The notes beneath the pieces are model-generated. The model ran no database searches. It was not told the DNA's origin and saw nothing but the letters and a program-made list of their open reading frames with translations. From NCBI GenBank assembly GCA_963576475.1, contig OY754978.1, positions 19,723,678 through 19,787,677 of the forward strand: a stretch of DNA of 64,000 nucleotides, in the 5' to 3' direction. Positions 20,521 to 31,230 of this stretch are shown one piece after another. The number at the start of each line of letters is the position of its first letter. Position 1 is the first letter of the stretch. The translations under genes and the position numbers were made by a program. Source of the stretch: Molanna angustata (lineage: Eukaryota; Arthropoda; Insecta; Trichoptera; Molannidae).

Positions 20521-20925
20521 TTAAGAAACCAATTTTTTAGCCATTTTTTTCATAATATATTCAAAGTGTTTATCAAATTTCAATTTATCGTCTATCAATA
20601 TACCTAAATATTTCATACATTTAACTTTTTCAATGTTTTCATTATCAATATTTAATGTGAAGTTGTCATTTTGTCCTTGGTCACTTATAATTAGAAACTT
20701 GGTATTGGCCACATTTATTTTTAATTTATTTTCATTTAACCATAGTACCACACTATTCAGATCAATTTGAACTTTTTCTATGCCATCACCAAGATTTGAT
20801 TTCGCTATATATATTAATGTGTCATCTAAAAACCACTTATTTTCATTTCCACATGTTCCAATTCTTTTTAATTTCTTGATAAGTTTATCTCTGTCAATTG
20901 TTTCAAAGGCGTGCTTTAAGTCCAA
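20521..20925 (-). pseudogene. Reverse transcriptase, palm with deletion, and thumb
   Basis: Begins DLKHAFETIDRDKLIKKLKR with the motif-A aspartate. After GNENKW the protein jumps to FLDDTLIYIAKS, the motif-C (Y/F-A-D-D) region. About 70 residues that normally separate the two, including the QGS.LGP box, are missing, and the motif reads LDD instead of ADD. The thumb follows: LNSVVLWLNENKLKINVANT, KVKCMKYLGILIDDKLKFDK. The enzyme would be inactive. Confidence 0.85.
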
Positions 20926-20998
20926 AAATACTGTAATTATGTGCCTTTTTTGATCTTTATATGTTTTCCATTGATCTATAATATAATTTATAGCCGTT

Positions 20999-21448
20999 TC
21001 ACATTAAATTTTTTTTTCTAAAGCCTGACTGTTGGTTTACTAATATTTGTTTTGCCTCTAGGTATTCCATGACTTGTTCGTTTACAAGGTGTTCTAATAT
21101 TTGTTCGTATTTAGGAAGACAGTTGATAGGTCTAAAGTCATCAAACTTTTTTGGTTGTTCAATTTTAGGAATAGGCGTAATTATTGATGTCTTCCATGTT
21201 TTTGGAAATATTCCACTGTTTAATGATTCATTTATTATAGCAACCAATGATTCACCCAACACATCAAGAAAATCTTTGATTATATTTATGGTAATACCAT
21301 CTTGGGCCTCTTTTGATTTCATATTGCTTAGCAACTTTTTTAAGTATGATAGATTAATATTTTTGAATTTGAAATTTACATCCTGGTAACAGGGTACATT
21401 TTGTTGATTTTCACTCGTAATTGGTATACTTGCAGCTATACCTATCAT
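20999..21448 (-). pseudogene. Reverse transcriptase, fingers and N-terminal palm
   Basis: The frame has the order of RT motifs 0-2: LLSNMKSKEAQDGITINIIK (pattern SK..G.DGI), SGIFPKTWKTSIITPIPKIE (FP..WK...ITPI.K) and KKFDDFRPINCLPKYEQILE (..D.RPI..LP...KI.E). Then come LEAKQILVNQQSGFRKK and a shift in an A-run at about 21010. After the shift the next frame continues with ETAINYIIDQWKTYKDQKRH and ITVFLDLKHAFETIDRDKL, which holds the first catalytic Asp. Family placement within CR1/Jockey-like elements is not resolved. Confidence 0.85.
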
Positions 21449-22003
21449 CTATGCTCGAGATAAAGTATTTATTGAATTATTTAATAATATTATCTGTTCC
21501 ATCCGATCTTCGGTTCCATCTGGAAACACAACACTTGTTAAGACTTCCTTGGGTTTCCCTTTAATAATTTCTTTCAATGTCAACGACATTTTCTTTGGAT
21601 CCTTTTGTTGTGCTTTTAGTTTTTGTTTATAATATAAACATTTTTGTTGTTTAATTTCTTTGCCGTATGTATTACGCAGTATCTTGTAATTCTTCCATTT
21701 TTCTTTCGTTGGTTGCATTTTTGCAGATTGGTATGCATAGTCTCTTTGTTTTCGAAGATTCTGTAGTTGTTTCGTATACCATTTATTAGTATTTTTAAAC
21801 ACAACCTTTCTTAATGGCATAAGATTTGCCACTGCTGACTCTAAGTTTTCAACAAAATTTTCTGCCCTTTCATTAAGTGTAGTTAGATTATTTTTTAATG
21901 GCACATTTTTCAACAATTCACAAAGTTTTTGTGAATTATATTGACTCTTGTCTCGAAGCATATACTCCCTATTTATATGGATTTTGATGTTGATGATCGT
22001 CAA
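21449..22003 (-). pseudogene. Linker region upstream of the reverse transcriptase
   Basis: 184 codons. Contains NSQKLCELLKNVPLKNNLTT, NLESAVANLMPLRKVVFKNT, NKWYTKQLQNLRKQRDYAYQ and KNYKILRNTYGKEIKQQKCL. The MPLRK...K.W.T..L..L...RD..Y segment is the usual bridge between endonuclease and RT in CR1/Jockey elements. It ends in NSINTLSRA and a stop, immediately followed by the RT segment in the same reading direction. Confidence 0.8.
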
Positions 22004-22010
22004 AACAAAC

Positions 22011-22540
22011 CCAGTATGAAATCACAGTAAAAAAAAGTAATTTAGGTGAGGTTCATAGGTTATTAGAAATTATCGCATTTTTTCTCACTCCACCCTATTT
22101 GAGAACGTTAAAGGACATTAAATTTCTTTGTCCTGTTCGTCTCCAAGATGCTTTCTTTCGTTCATAGGTCAGAAGTCAGTTGTCTAAAGTCTAAATAACT
22201 AAGTCATAAAGCCCATTTATTTATCAGTCTACATCCTATTGTATTGACACTCTCTACATGCCGTGAAAGTGTCAAGATTAATGCTGATATGCAATTTATT
22301 TGAAGACATCATTTATTTATTTATTTATTTGGCAAAGAGAATGCCATGCCTTTACAGGGAAACCTAAACTGGCATGGCATTAAAAAGAACAACAAACATA
22401 ATTACAAAGTAATACATAATCAACAAAATAATACACAATTTAAGAAATAATACACAATTTTAATACAAAATCATACACAATTAACAAAACAAAATAAAAA
22501 ATACAAAATAATACACAATTTAAAAAATACAGTTTATGCA
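22011..22540. other. AT-rich stretch with an imperfect hairpin
   Basis: At 22341-22382 the arms ATGCCATGCC and GGCATGGCAT bracket 22 bases; ATTTATTTATTTATTTGG precedes it. This looks like the 3' end of a retroelement on the minus strand, but I cannot name the family. Confidence 0.4.
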
Positions 22541-22544
22541 CGGC

Positions 22545-22632
22545 ATTATCATCACGGCATATACCACAGTGTGGGGTAACCAGCGACAGGTGTGCGAATG
22601 TGTGTAACCCACTTCGAGAAGCCAGTAAAAAT
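22545..22632 (+). repeat. Unclassified dispersed repeat D, copy 1
   Basis: CATCACGGCATATACCACAG, then TGTGGGGTAACCAGCGACAG and GTGTGCGAATGTGTGTAACC recur at 22815 and 35405. A complementary scrap (CCCCACACTGTGGGACATG) is at 31637-31672. No coding potential. Confidence 0.6.
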
Positions 22633-22814
22633 ATTAGCGTACCTATTAATTTTGATGTGTTCTGTTTCATAGTAACATAATAAAAAGTAAAAAACAAAAT
22701 GAATTTTGGTTAAAATCTTAAATTAAAATAATACACGTGCTTGATACTTAAATTCACTCAAACAAGATGAAATACCTAATATCTATTTTTACATAAATAC
22801 ATAATATATACTAT

Positions 22815-22990
22815 CAGGGCATATCCAACAATGTGGGGTAATCAGCGACAGGTGCGCGGGTGTGGATTTAATTATAAAATGAAGCACGACACATGCGTGT
22901 ATCCCAGAACACCAGTCTCGTTTCACCTAAAAAGGCAGCAATCAGAATGTGTGGTATACCTCATTGCTGAAATTTATTGTTACCTACATG
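22815..22990 (+). repeat. Unclassified dispersed repeat D, copy 2
   Basis: Shares TGTGGGGTAATCAGCGACAG with copy 1, and CACCAGTCTCGTTTCACCTA, AATGTGTGGTATACCTCATT and TGCTGAAATTTATTGTTA with the copy at 35405-35545. It defines the order of the repeat: GC-rich head, then an ACCAGTCTCG block, then GGT..ACCTCA.TGCTGAA. Confidence 0.6.
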
Positions 22991-23197
22991 TATTTTGCCT
23001 GTTGTACTTTCGATTAGCCGGCTCTTACGGGTCCCGAAAACGATGATTATAGAAAAGTGGAAGCACTATTTACTATCCAATGTTTCCAGTCCAGCGCAAC
23101 AATAATTACGAAATAAGCGAATTGTAATAAATGTATATTTTGTTGAGAATCGAATCCAGAACGCGGGGATAGAATTCAAATAGTCTACCTGTAGGTA

Positions 23198-23501
23198 CCA
23201 CAGCGCAGTAGCGGATTGCTTATACATAGAAGCCGAAAACATTGGCCTGCCTCTAAATATAATATTATGTAGAAAAAAAACATAAAAATAAATAATCACA
23301 GGTTAGAAAACTGTTTTTTGGAGAAAAAAATGATAGTAAGTAATTCAAAAATAGTAATTCATGACCATATGTATATTTTTTTATCGTTTTATTGAAAACA
23401 TGCTACAAGAATGAAAATTTAAACATAGATAGGTACTTTCCCATTTACTTTCAGGGTTTGCGTAGTCTGAAGTTTCTATTAGGCACGTCCCTGCCACAGC
23501 G
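23198..23501. mobile_element. 288-bp non-autonomous hAT element with exact target duplication
   Basis: CCACAGCG occurs at 23198-23205 and again at 23494-23501, immediately outside a unit starting CAGTAGCGGATTGC and ending GGCACGTCCCTG (complement CAGGGACGTGCC). The 8-bp duplication and the CAG...CTG ends are hAT features. A longer relative is at 61605-62138 (shared ATAGAAGCCGAAAA near the left end and CAGGGTTTGC.TAGTC near the right). No transposase coding. Confidence 0.9.
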
Positions 23502-24184
23502 GTCAAATATTGATTGTAATATTACGTAAACGACTAATTCTACCTTTCTAAATCCAACAGATTTTTTTTTGTATCGATCTTGGTGTACGTATCTTCATAT
23601 TTATCTGAATCTCGAACAAATTAGATCATAAAAATAATCGAAAGGTATTAAATTCGTGTCTTGATTGTATTTTAAAAGTACCTAACAACCAACACTAAGT
23701 AGTAAAATTTCATCAGAACGAAATAGTACAGAGATAATACGTTCTTTTTTCAGATAAGTGTATTACTGTTATATAAATTATTTGATCGCCTATCGATGCA
23801 ACCAACCAAGCAACATATTGAAGCTGTAAACTGAAAGGTCACAACCAGATATAATTGCGAATCTTCTCCGGATTATTTTTACAAATGAAAGAAATGTATT
23901 ATCTACATATTTCTAGAATGCATGATTTGATAAAGCCATAAAAATAATAGGAGATTTTAAATGGAGCAACTCAAACCACACAAGTCGTGATAAAGATGAC
24001 CTTTCGAAAACATTAAAAATCGATTTCATTCAATTCCCTCGTGTTTCTACACTCTTCGGCTGGTTTTTACAATTGGTACGAGTCTTTTGTGAATCGGGGA
24101 GTTGTCAACCATCAATTATGAACATGTTATAGTACAAAAAATTATAAATGGCGGAATGTTAGATAACTAAACAATAATAACCCT
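23502..24184. other. AT-rich non-coding stretch
   Basis: Nothing recognisable. Confidence 0.4.
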
Positions 24185-24560
24185 TAACAGACTTCTGCGA
24201 ATATCCTATGGGGATGCACAAACTTCTCCGTGTCAACTTTCCGACGAGAACTCTACGACAACATACGAGGTATTTTTTTTTTGACCCATTTGACATGCGG
24301 ACCTTGTAGCCACGAAGAGCAACTTAAGGGCTTTCAAGACTTTCTTAAATACGGTGCACTCTTATCTTGACTATCAGTGAACGGCGAGCCAATTGTTTCC
24401 ACATAACAGGCTCTCTTTGGCACTGTTAGTGCAGTGTCTGCAAGGTTTTAGAGTTCTCCGCACTCTTCTTATGTGTTCTTTCGGTGTTTTGCAAGAGGCC
24501 GTTATTGGTCCCCATAAGCAGTACGGGTGCTATAAAATATAGCTTCTCTGGGCAAGTTGT
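24185..24560 (+). mobile_element. LINE-1b: second copy of the 3' end seen at 5480-5870
   Basis: Follows the 5.4-kb copy over its length: ATGCACAAACTTCTCCGTGT, CAACTTTCCGACGAGAACTC, GACCTTGTAGCCACGAAGAG, GGCTCTCTTTGGCAC and GTCCCCATAAGCAGTACGGG. Small deletions and a T-run near 24272 break the frame. This is the same non-LTR element, again only the 3' end. Confidence 0.8.
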
Positions 24561-24892
24561 ATGTATTTTACAAGTTGCATTGAATAAATTTCAAGAAAGT
24601 AATGTTTTTTTTAATCTATTTATACGTCTCTAAGCCTTTTACATGGATATAAAATATAATGGTTTCAAGGCACGATTTAAAAAAAGTAATACAATATAGA
24701 ACAATAAAAATAAAAAAACCTAAATTCCATAATCAACACACATAATTAACAAACGGAAACATATAAGAAATTATTGAGAATCTCAAGTTAAGTATATTCT
24801 CTCACTACTCTAATTGAGTGTTTTCAATGCAAGGATGGCCTATCCATTAGTTCCTGAGCTAATCAAAGCTGAAAACACAGGCTTTTACTGTG
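24561..24892. other. AT-rich non-coding stretch
   Basis: Nothing recognisable. Confidence 0.4.
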
Positions 24893-25075
24893 CTTACAAT
24901 ATATTATGAAATGTGGAAGAAGAAGCAGAGGGAGACCTAGGATGAGATGGCTGGACGACATCGAGGGCGATATAAGAGCGATCGGACAGACAAATTGGAG
25001 GAGACTTGCTGTCGACAGGGTGGGATGGAGGCAATTTCTTGAGGAGGCCAAGGCCCACACCGGGCTGTAGCGCCA
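24893..25075 (+). pseudogene. RTE-like C-terminal end
   Basis: One short open stretch reads KCGRRSRGRPRMRWLDDIEG, DIRAIGQTNWRRLAVDRVGW and RQFLEEAKAHTGL, then TAG at about 25069. This is the closing segment of RTE-clade ORFs (GRPR.RWLDD.E.D...LG..NWR..A.DR..W+...EEA+...GL). It differs from RTE-A to RTE-D. The two minus-strand frames across it are antisense artefacts. Confidence 0.75.
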
Positions 25076-25645
25076 TTGCTGATGACAATATGAAATGTGG
25101 TAAATAGCTAAGATAACGTTCTTATTGAAATAAAATTTCATCAATAATTAATTGATATTAAACAAATTAATAAATTATATGTTCCCACATTTTGCAACCT
25201 TTGATAACATGTCTTAAATTGTATTGAGAAAATTCCGTACACAAACCGTACTTTTCGACCTATGCTTTTGGATTCAAGACGTTTAGAATTAGGTACACGT
25301 TTAAAGAACTCATGACTTGCTCAAGTAGGTTTTAAAAGAGAAGAATAATGCACAATCGTTAAGGAAGCTCAACACAAAAGATACCAGTTCTTTTAAATCA
25401 CTTCATGTTTAGATAAAGATGGATAAGTTTACTTTTTTCTATAGAAAACAAAACGTGATCACCATATGCCTATACACGACATAAAAAGATATTGGTACCT
25501 ACATAATATATAGGATTTGTGATTTTTCCAAAATCTTTCATGCATCATTATGTACCTATCTAAGTGGTGCGAGGTTTATACTTAAACCATTTTTTTCCAA
25601 CAATATTAGTTTAATGGGTGGCTCATTTGCGGTATTAGGATAAGA
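25076..25645. other. AT-rich non-coding stretch
   Basis: Nothing recognisable. Confidence 0.4.
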
Positions 25646-25647
25646 TT

Positions 25648-25766
25648 GGTGGTGGCAGAGCGGTTACCGCGCTGGGTTAGTAATTTAGTGGTCACTAGGT
25701 CGAATCCTGCCACGACTAATACAGCCACATGCTTGTTACAAGGAAATATTCATGCTAAAAAAAACT
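25648..25766 (+). mobile_element. SINE-B copy 2
   Basis: GGTGGTGGCAGAGCGGTTAC, then CGCGCTGGGTTAGTAA and TAGGTCGAATCCTGCCACGA carry the A and B boxes. The tail CATGCTTGTTACAAGGAAAT then ATTCATGCTAAAAAA matches the end of SINE-B with an internal deletion. The SINE tail leads straight into the tandem duplication at 25754. Confidence 0.85.
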
Positions 25767-25955
25767 GTTCGATAAATCCATGCTCCTAGTATATTAACAC
25801 GATTAGGGGCTAGACACTGGACATATGTAAGTACCGTGTTCTGAAAGAATTGGGGCATGCTTGGAAAAAACTGTACGATAAATCCATGCTCCTAGTATAT
25901 TAAGACGATTAGGGGCTAGACACTGGACATATGTAAGTATGAAAGAATTGGGGAA
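25754..25955 (+). repeat. Two-copy tandem repeat, unit about 104 bp
   Basis: CGATAAATCCATGCTCCTAG, TATATTAACACGATTAGGGG and CTAGACACTGGACATATGTA occur twice in direct order, starting near 25771 and 25874, with few differences. The second copy has lost a short GTACCGTGTTC segment. Recent local duplication. Confidence 0.85.
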
Positions 25956-26540
25956 TGGTTGAAGCCAGTTAAGTTGGGGGTAGCCGCAGACCCATTCCAG
26001 GATTCTGGGCACAAGGTCGATGCCCCCTTTAATTATTACCTATGGAAGAGCATGGTATCTTGCTCGACGGTCACTCGTCTTAACGCGGCGTAAATTCGCC
26101 AACAAGTGTCCTCTTTCCTCCATACTAAGGGGTGGGGGCAAGCCCTCCGTTAACGGTTTAGTTGGCCTCTTGGTGGCAAAAGTGTGAATAATTATGCGTG
26201 ATGGTGGTTATTGTGTTGTCCGACGAGTAGCCACTCCGGAGATGAACAGGTCTTAAATGCATCATAAAGTTCCCAATGGAAATCCATGGGTGTGGGAGAC
26301 AGAAAATCCTCTAAAATGTGCATAGAATGCTAGACACACGCATCCTCAAAATAGTATTAACCCAATAGGAAAGAAAATAGGAGACCCAGGCTAAGATGGA
26401 AACACGAGGTGAAAGGGGATGCGACGTACAAGTTGGTTGAAAGTGGCTGAGGACAGGCGGAATTGAATGCGAAAGTTGCAGGACACCAAGGTTTGATTTT
26501 GGCAGTAGCACCATCGGATCAATGATAATTTCTTCCAACT
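25956..26540 (+). mobile_element. Degenerate RTE-like 3' region
   Basis: Near 26378-26530 the plus strand gives KIGDPG then PRLRWKHEVKGDA-like and DRRN pieces in shifting frames, similar to an RTE end (GRPRLRW...V..D). Upstream (26030-26260) is GC-balanced sequence with no recognised coding. I infer an old RTE with untranslated region; confidence is limited. Confidence 0.35.
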
Positions 26541-26695
26541 ATGTATCTAATGTTTGAAGCCCAGAGAAGTAGTATTAATGGCGTTAGAAGAAAGCATGAT
26601 GAAAATACATATACAGACATCGAAGAAATAACTAGAATTATTTTCCCTTCATCTTTAGTTATTTATAACCCTGAGAAACATTTAGTGAAAAATAT

Positions 26696-26826
26696 TTTTT
26701 CGTGAATATCTCCTTTGCGAATGAACCCAATGATATCGTAACAGAAGGCAAATGACTTATCACTACGCCACGATGGTCAACGAATATACTTATATGATAC
26801 ATAGGCACCATAGTCCAAATTAGTTT
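26696..26826 (-). mobile_element. SINE-C copy 1
   Basis: The complement of this interval matches 35636-35760 nearly throughout (GACCATCGTGGCGTAGTGAT, CTTCTGTTACGATATCATTG, GGTTCATTCG). The head CGTGGCGTAGTGATAAGT resembles a tRNA A-box region, and GGGTTCATTCG a degenerate B box, which suggests a tRNA-derived SINE. Confidence 0.65.
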
Positions 26827-26829
26827 TTT

Positions 26830-27726
26830 TTTTCATTTGTTTATTATTAATCAAATCAGTACACTTTTATATATAAATAACAATTAAAAAGGTTTACAAG
26901 TTCCAAGAAATATTTCATAATAACCCTCGTAGTGCACTACTTGAAAATGTGCTTAGCACGAAACCCGTTGTAGGTAGATTGAAGTCTTAATAAATAGTGG
27001 AATTGATTTTAAACACGTTTTTTATTTTTATTTATTAAAAATATTACTTAATTAATATTCAATGAGGAAGGGATTATCAAAAAACCAGTAATTAAAAAAG
27101 AATTGTTTTGTGACGTTGCTATCTCTTATACTATAATATATTATATTGTGTATAGTAGCATCAAGAACCCTTAAGCGTTGGCAAAGAAAATTTATACCTA
27201 TTAGCGAGTAAATATCCGACAGGGACCATTGTTGTACAAATTATTGCAACACAGTTAATTACAAGCACACGATGTTGTTAAGCCGATAATATATTGGCGC
27301 TTCTTTGATGCCTAAATACTGGTATTTAGCTAATCCACCGGTTAAGTAGGTACAAACCTAAATACGTACAACATGTTAAATAGAGATTAATGATAGCGAA
27401 TGACACGGTGTTTTTCCGTGGCTGGTTTTACTACACCCGAGTTATGCGATACCTACATACATACATACCCAATACCCACTATGTAACTTGGGAGTTTTGT
27501 AAAGTCATCCAACGATCATACATTAAAACAACAAAAACATTACATATTATTATTAACAGCCGTTTATTTTTTCAACTGATGTGCTCTGGGGTTATTAAAT
27601 TTCAACATGAGATTAATATGTTTGATATTTTCAAGGCCTTTGAAACAATATAGAAAATATTGACCCCGTTCTCGATATGTTTTTCAATATATTTTGTTAA
27701 AAACTCTTTTTTTGCAAATAAAATTT
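26830..27726. other. AT-rich stretch with one scrap of repeat G
   Basis: At 27092-27140 ATTAAAAAAGAATTGTTTTG then TGACGTTGCTATCTCTTATA matches repeat G (43376, 43767). Nothing else recognised; an 87-codon frame (27390-27653) has no known similarity. Confidence 0.45.
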
Positions 27727-27961
27727 GTCGGCCTTCGTGGCTCAGTTGGTTAGATATCTGACTGCTGAGCCAAAGGTCCCGGGTTCGATTCCCGGTGGAG
27801 ACACAGTTTTTAATTGTGTTTTCAGTCTGGATCTGTGAGACGATTAATATCGTAAGTCTCCAGAATGTGGCAACTTGTTATTGGGTGCGTGTTAAATTAA
27901 TATTTGACATAGTACCTGTTAGTTGCCCGAGAAGCAATATTAAATAAATAGAATAAATAAA
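27727..27961 (+). mobile_element. SINE-A copy 2 (best preserved)
   Basis: Starts GTCGGCCTTCGTGGCTCAGT with a good A box (TGGCTCAGTTGG). The B box is perfect (GGTTCGATTCC), followed by CGGTGGAGACACAGTTTTTA. The body GTGTTTTCAGTCTGGATCTG, TGAGACGATTAATATCGTAA and tail TTGGGTGCGTGTTAAATTAA, ATTTGACATAGTACCTGTTA, GTTGCCCGAGAAGCAATATT end in (AATA)n. The tRNA-like head of about 76 bases is the RNA polymerase III promoter. Six copies in the window give this as the reference. Confidence 0.93.
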
Positions 27962-28069
27962 TAAAAAATATCATATAATGTAATTGGTACAATCTGAAAA
28001 TTGATTGAAACTTGTTGATTTTTTGAATAGATTAATAGAAAATTTTAATAGGTGCTGATTTTTTTATGT

Positions 28070-29095
28070 ACTTGTTATATAACGTTCCTACTGGAACAAA
28101 TACAAATTATTCTTGATGTACCTACTTGTTATATAATGTTCCCACTGGAACAAATACAAATTATTCTTGATGTACTTTTTTTTTTAATAAGGCACAGCCA
28201 CCAATAGAGGCGGATTTGTGCTGTACAATTTAGATCATAATATATTTACTGTTGAAAAGAAGAGTAAAAACAGAATTCCATTAGATCTCAGAGAAACTTG
28301 ATGTTCTTGTAATATAACGTTCCTACTGGAACAGATACAAATTATTCTTGATGTACTTGTTATATAACGTTCTTACTGGAACAAATACAAATTGTTCTTG
28401 ATGTACTTGTTATATAACGTTCCTACTGGAACATATACAAATTATTCTTGATGTACCTACTTGTTATATAATGTTCCCACTGGAACAAATACAAATTATT
28501 CTTGATGTACTTTTTTTTTTAATAAGGCACAGCCACCAATAGAGGCGGATTTGTGCTGTACAATTTAGATCATAATATATTTACTGTTGAAAAGAAGAGT
28601 AAAAACAGAATTCCATAAGATCTCAGAGAAACTTGATGTTCTTGTAATATAACGTTCCTACTGGAACAGATACAAATTATTCTTGATGTACTTGTTATAT
28701 AACGTTCTTACTGGAACAAATACAAATTGTTCTTGATGTACTTGTTATATAACGTTCCTACTGGAACAAATACAAATTATTCTTGATGTACTTGTTATAT
28801 AACTTTCCTACTGGAACAAATACAAATTATTCTTGATGTACTTGTTATATAACTTTCCTACTGTAACATATACAAATTATTCTTGATGTACTTGTTATAT
28901 AACATTCCTACTGGAACAAATACAAATTATTCTGGATGTAGGTACTTGTTATATAACGTTCCTACTGGAACAAATACAAATCATTCTTGATGTACTTGTT
29001 ATATAACGTTCCTACTGGAACAAATACAAATTATTCTTGATGTAAGTACCTACTTGTTATATAACGTTCCTACTGGAACATATACAAATTATTCA
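28070..29095 (+). repeat. Minisatellite, about 51-bp unit, 15 units, with a larger 335-bp period
   Basis: The unit is TTGTTATATAACGTTCCTAC, TGGAACAAATACAAATTATT, CTTGATGTAC. Fifteen units are visible; each core is GTTCC-TACT-GGAAC, a 5-bp inverted repeat around TACT. Between units 2/3 and 6/7 is the same insert of about 140 bases (starting AATAAGGCACAGCCACCAAT at 28187 and 28522). Units 3-6 plus the insert repeat with a period of about 335 bp, a higher-order duplication. Variation is confined mostly to single substitutions (GTTCTT, ATTCC, TTTCC). Confidence 0.93.
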
Positions 29096-29483
29096 TCTCG
29101 CCTCTATGACACGAACCTATTTATTAAACGTTGATTTCGTCATAGGTTCCAAGTCAATAGATATTCCAGTTTCGTAACCGGTTTCAACTTGAAGCCATAG
29201 TCACACCAAACCATGGGATATCTATGGGTTATCAAAGGGCACGGGGGGACATCAATCAATGCCCATCACCAACAATAGTTACATATGAGCAAACGCTCTG
29301 GCTAGGCTTGGGTCTTGAATTTTCAATCTTTGTATTGAATTTGTTATGATCATAGAATTTTTCTCTCGAGTCATTTACCTTGATCTTGGTAAATTATCTA
29401 TAGTAGGTAAATTATCATTCTTGATTAGAAGTGTTTTGACAAATTATTCAAGTCTTGTCTTTATTTTACCCAAAGTTCTTCTA
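29096..29483. other. Unclassified stretch
   Basis: Somewhat less AT-rich than its surroundings; no gene or repeat recognised. Confidence 0.35.
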
Positions 29484-29607
29484 CCAACTTTTCTTGGTTT
29501 AATTTAGAATAAATAAGACCTAAATAATATACTTATAGGTGCAACTTTTCTTGATTTAGTTTAGAATAAATAAGACCTAAATACTTTACTTATACATACA
29601 TAGGTGC
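29484..29607 (+). repeat. Two-copy tandem repeat, unit about 58 bp
   Basis: CAACTTTTCTTGGTTTAATT, TAGAATAAATAAGACCTAAA and TACTTATAGGTG are followed at about 29540 by CAACTTTTCTTGATTTAGTT, TAGAATAAATAAGACCTAAA and TACTTATACATACATAGGTG. Simple local duplication. Confidence 0.8.
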
Positions 29608-29748
29608 TTTATATTAATCTCAATTTTGGTCTTGTATTTTGAGATTAGTTACTTCTCGCTCTTCTCGCTTAGTCTGAGACAATTTTTTTATTTTTTTTAT
29701 TTCCATAATACATCAAATAAATATAATAAAACTAAACTTAACACAATT

Positions 29749-29907
29749 TTTAAGTCGTTTGGTTTCTGTGCGGGCGTCCTGGGTTCGATCCCCAGCAGAG
29801 GATAAATTATTTAAATATTTTTTTTCATGCTAATATTGCTTCTCTGGGCTGAAAACACTGGTTAGTTGGAAGAAATTGCCATACGGCAATAAACTGGATC
29901 TTATCAC
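29749..29907 (+). mobile_element. SINE-H: B-box head joined to a LINE-type 3' hairpin tail
   Basis: GTGCGGGCGTCCTGGGTTCG then ATCCCCAGCAGAGG carries a polymerase III B box (GGTTCGATCCC). After an AT spacer, AACACTGGTTAGTTGGAAGA then AATTGCCATACGGCAATAAA forms the hairpin tail that also ends elements at 59449-59492 and, inverted, at 40330, 53361 and 62220. A tRNA-like head plus a LINE tail is the typical SINE design; the A box is not clear. Confidence 0.55.
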
Positions 29908-31230
29908 ATTTTCACTTATTCCTGATTTTGCATTATTTGATCAGACCTTGAAAACATTAGTCATAAACTGCGACTTAGATAAATTAATAAATCTTGATCT
30001 TTCATACGCATTTGATCATAGATTTCATGTTTCTGCACATACTAGATCAATTGTTTTAATAAATAATTATTAATTGAACATGGTATTAGTCACTGATAAT
30101 TTCAAAAAATATATACACACGCATCGAATACATAATGGAATTAATTACACTTTTTTTTTATTTTCATCATTAATAATTTGTTAAATAACTGCACAATTTA
30201 AACAGTATTTAAATATGATTCACGTATCTCAATGTATTTGATTGATATGTAGCTGCGTTGATACATAATTGTATATAATTTCATACAATTAAAGATTTCG
30301 ATTGGATCTTTACAATATGATATCGATCGTAAATCATATTGGTCGTGAATCTAATTCGATCAATTAATTTTCCTAAACAAGTTTCATACTCTACATTAAA
30401 ACAACTATTCCAGTAATCACTATTTATGGTGCAGCGTGAGTATTTCGAGAAATTACTGTGATTATCTGCTGATAATAGTGATTTCGGCACACGGTCTACG
30501 TCACGAGGTAAGAAAAAATATGTCTACGTTTACACAGCGAACGGGCTGAATTATGAGTCATAAAAATTCACATTTTCTGGGATGAATTACCTTCCCCAAC
30601 ACACACCTATCGGCGATCCAGCACAAATATAACGGTACACATTAGCTAAATTTTAGCTTACAACAAATTAATAGTGTATAAATAAACTGTGTGTAGTTTC
30701 GGTAATTTCTGAGAAATTTATCTATACTAAACACGCATTTTACGTGAAAATAATGTGAATCGATTACATACGGCACATGCATAGATTTAGCCAAGCGAAA
30801 GAATTCGGGTGACGTCACCTGTACACAAACCAATAATTATTAAATACAAAATCCCCTTTGAATTAAATCAGTTGATGTTCGATTTTGTGTGGAGTAATGG
30901 GCGTCAGTTTTGTCAGAATATATGCAACCATACATTTGCAACCATGTTGTATAAAGCCATAAACAAATTATCATACTTACAACGTAAAGATCATCGAAAT
31001 CCGTTCGAATAACTCTACCTAAATTCAGTCCATAGGTATCTATATATTATTTTACTGTGAATTCTCTATACCTATTACGATTCAGAAAAATATTAGTAGA
31101 AATGCCGACTTAGCGGTATTCAAAATAGGAATGAACGAAGTGGAGAAATGCATGAAATTTGTTATAAAACGAAAACACTAGAAGTCAAAAGAAACCATAA
31201 TCGATTTCAGTTGTACGTATTTGTTATGTT
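29908..31230. other. AT-rich non-coding stretch
   Basis: About 1.3 kb; several short frames (for example 29876-30073 and 30809-31012), none recognised. Confidence 0.4.

Larger units (their letters stand above)
19930..22010 (-). mobile_element. Non-LTR retrotransposon (CR1/Jockey group), most complete retroelement of the window
   Basis: A continuous minus-strand element of about 2 kb: linker between endonuclease and RT (22003-21449), RT fingers and palm (21448-20930), rest of palm and thumb (20925-20521), C-terminal region (20520-20053) and an A-rich 3' end near 19930-19960. The endonuclease and any ORF1 are missing, so it is 5'-truncated. It is broken by a stop at 21449, a shift near 21000, a large in-frame deletion in the palm and shifts near 20400-20520. 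Its 3' end shows no target duplication that I can identify. Confidence 0.88.

Noticed and set aside
27727..27803. tRNA gene
   Set aside because: The A and B boxes are good, but the same head with the same non-tRNA body and tail recurs six times, so it is the head of SINE-A and not a functional tRNA.
28070..29095. CRISPR array
   Set aside because: The whole 51-bp unit repeats with no unique spacers, the host is eukaryotic, and no cas genes are present.
28070..29095. Array of heat-shock or STAT binding sites
   Set aside because: TTCCTACTGGAA has the half-sites of such motifs but not the proper spacing; the inverted repeat alone is not enough.
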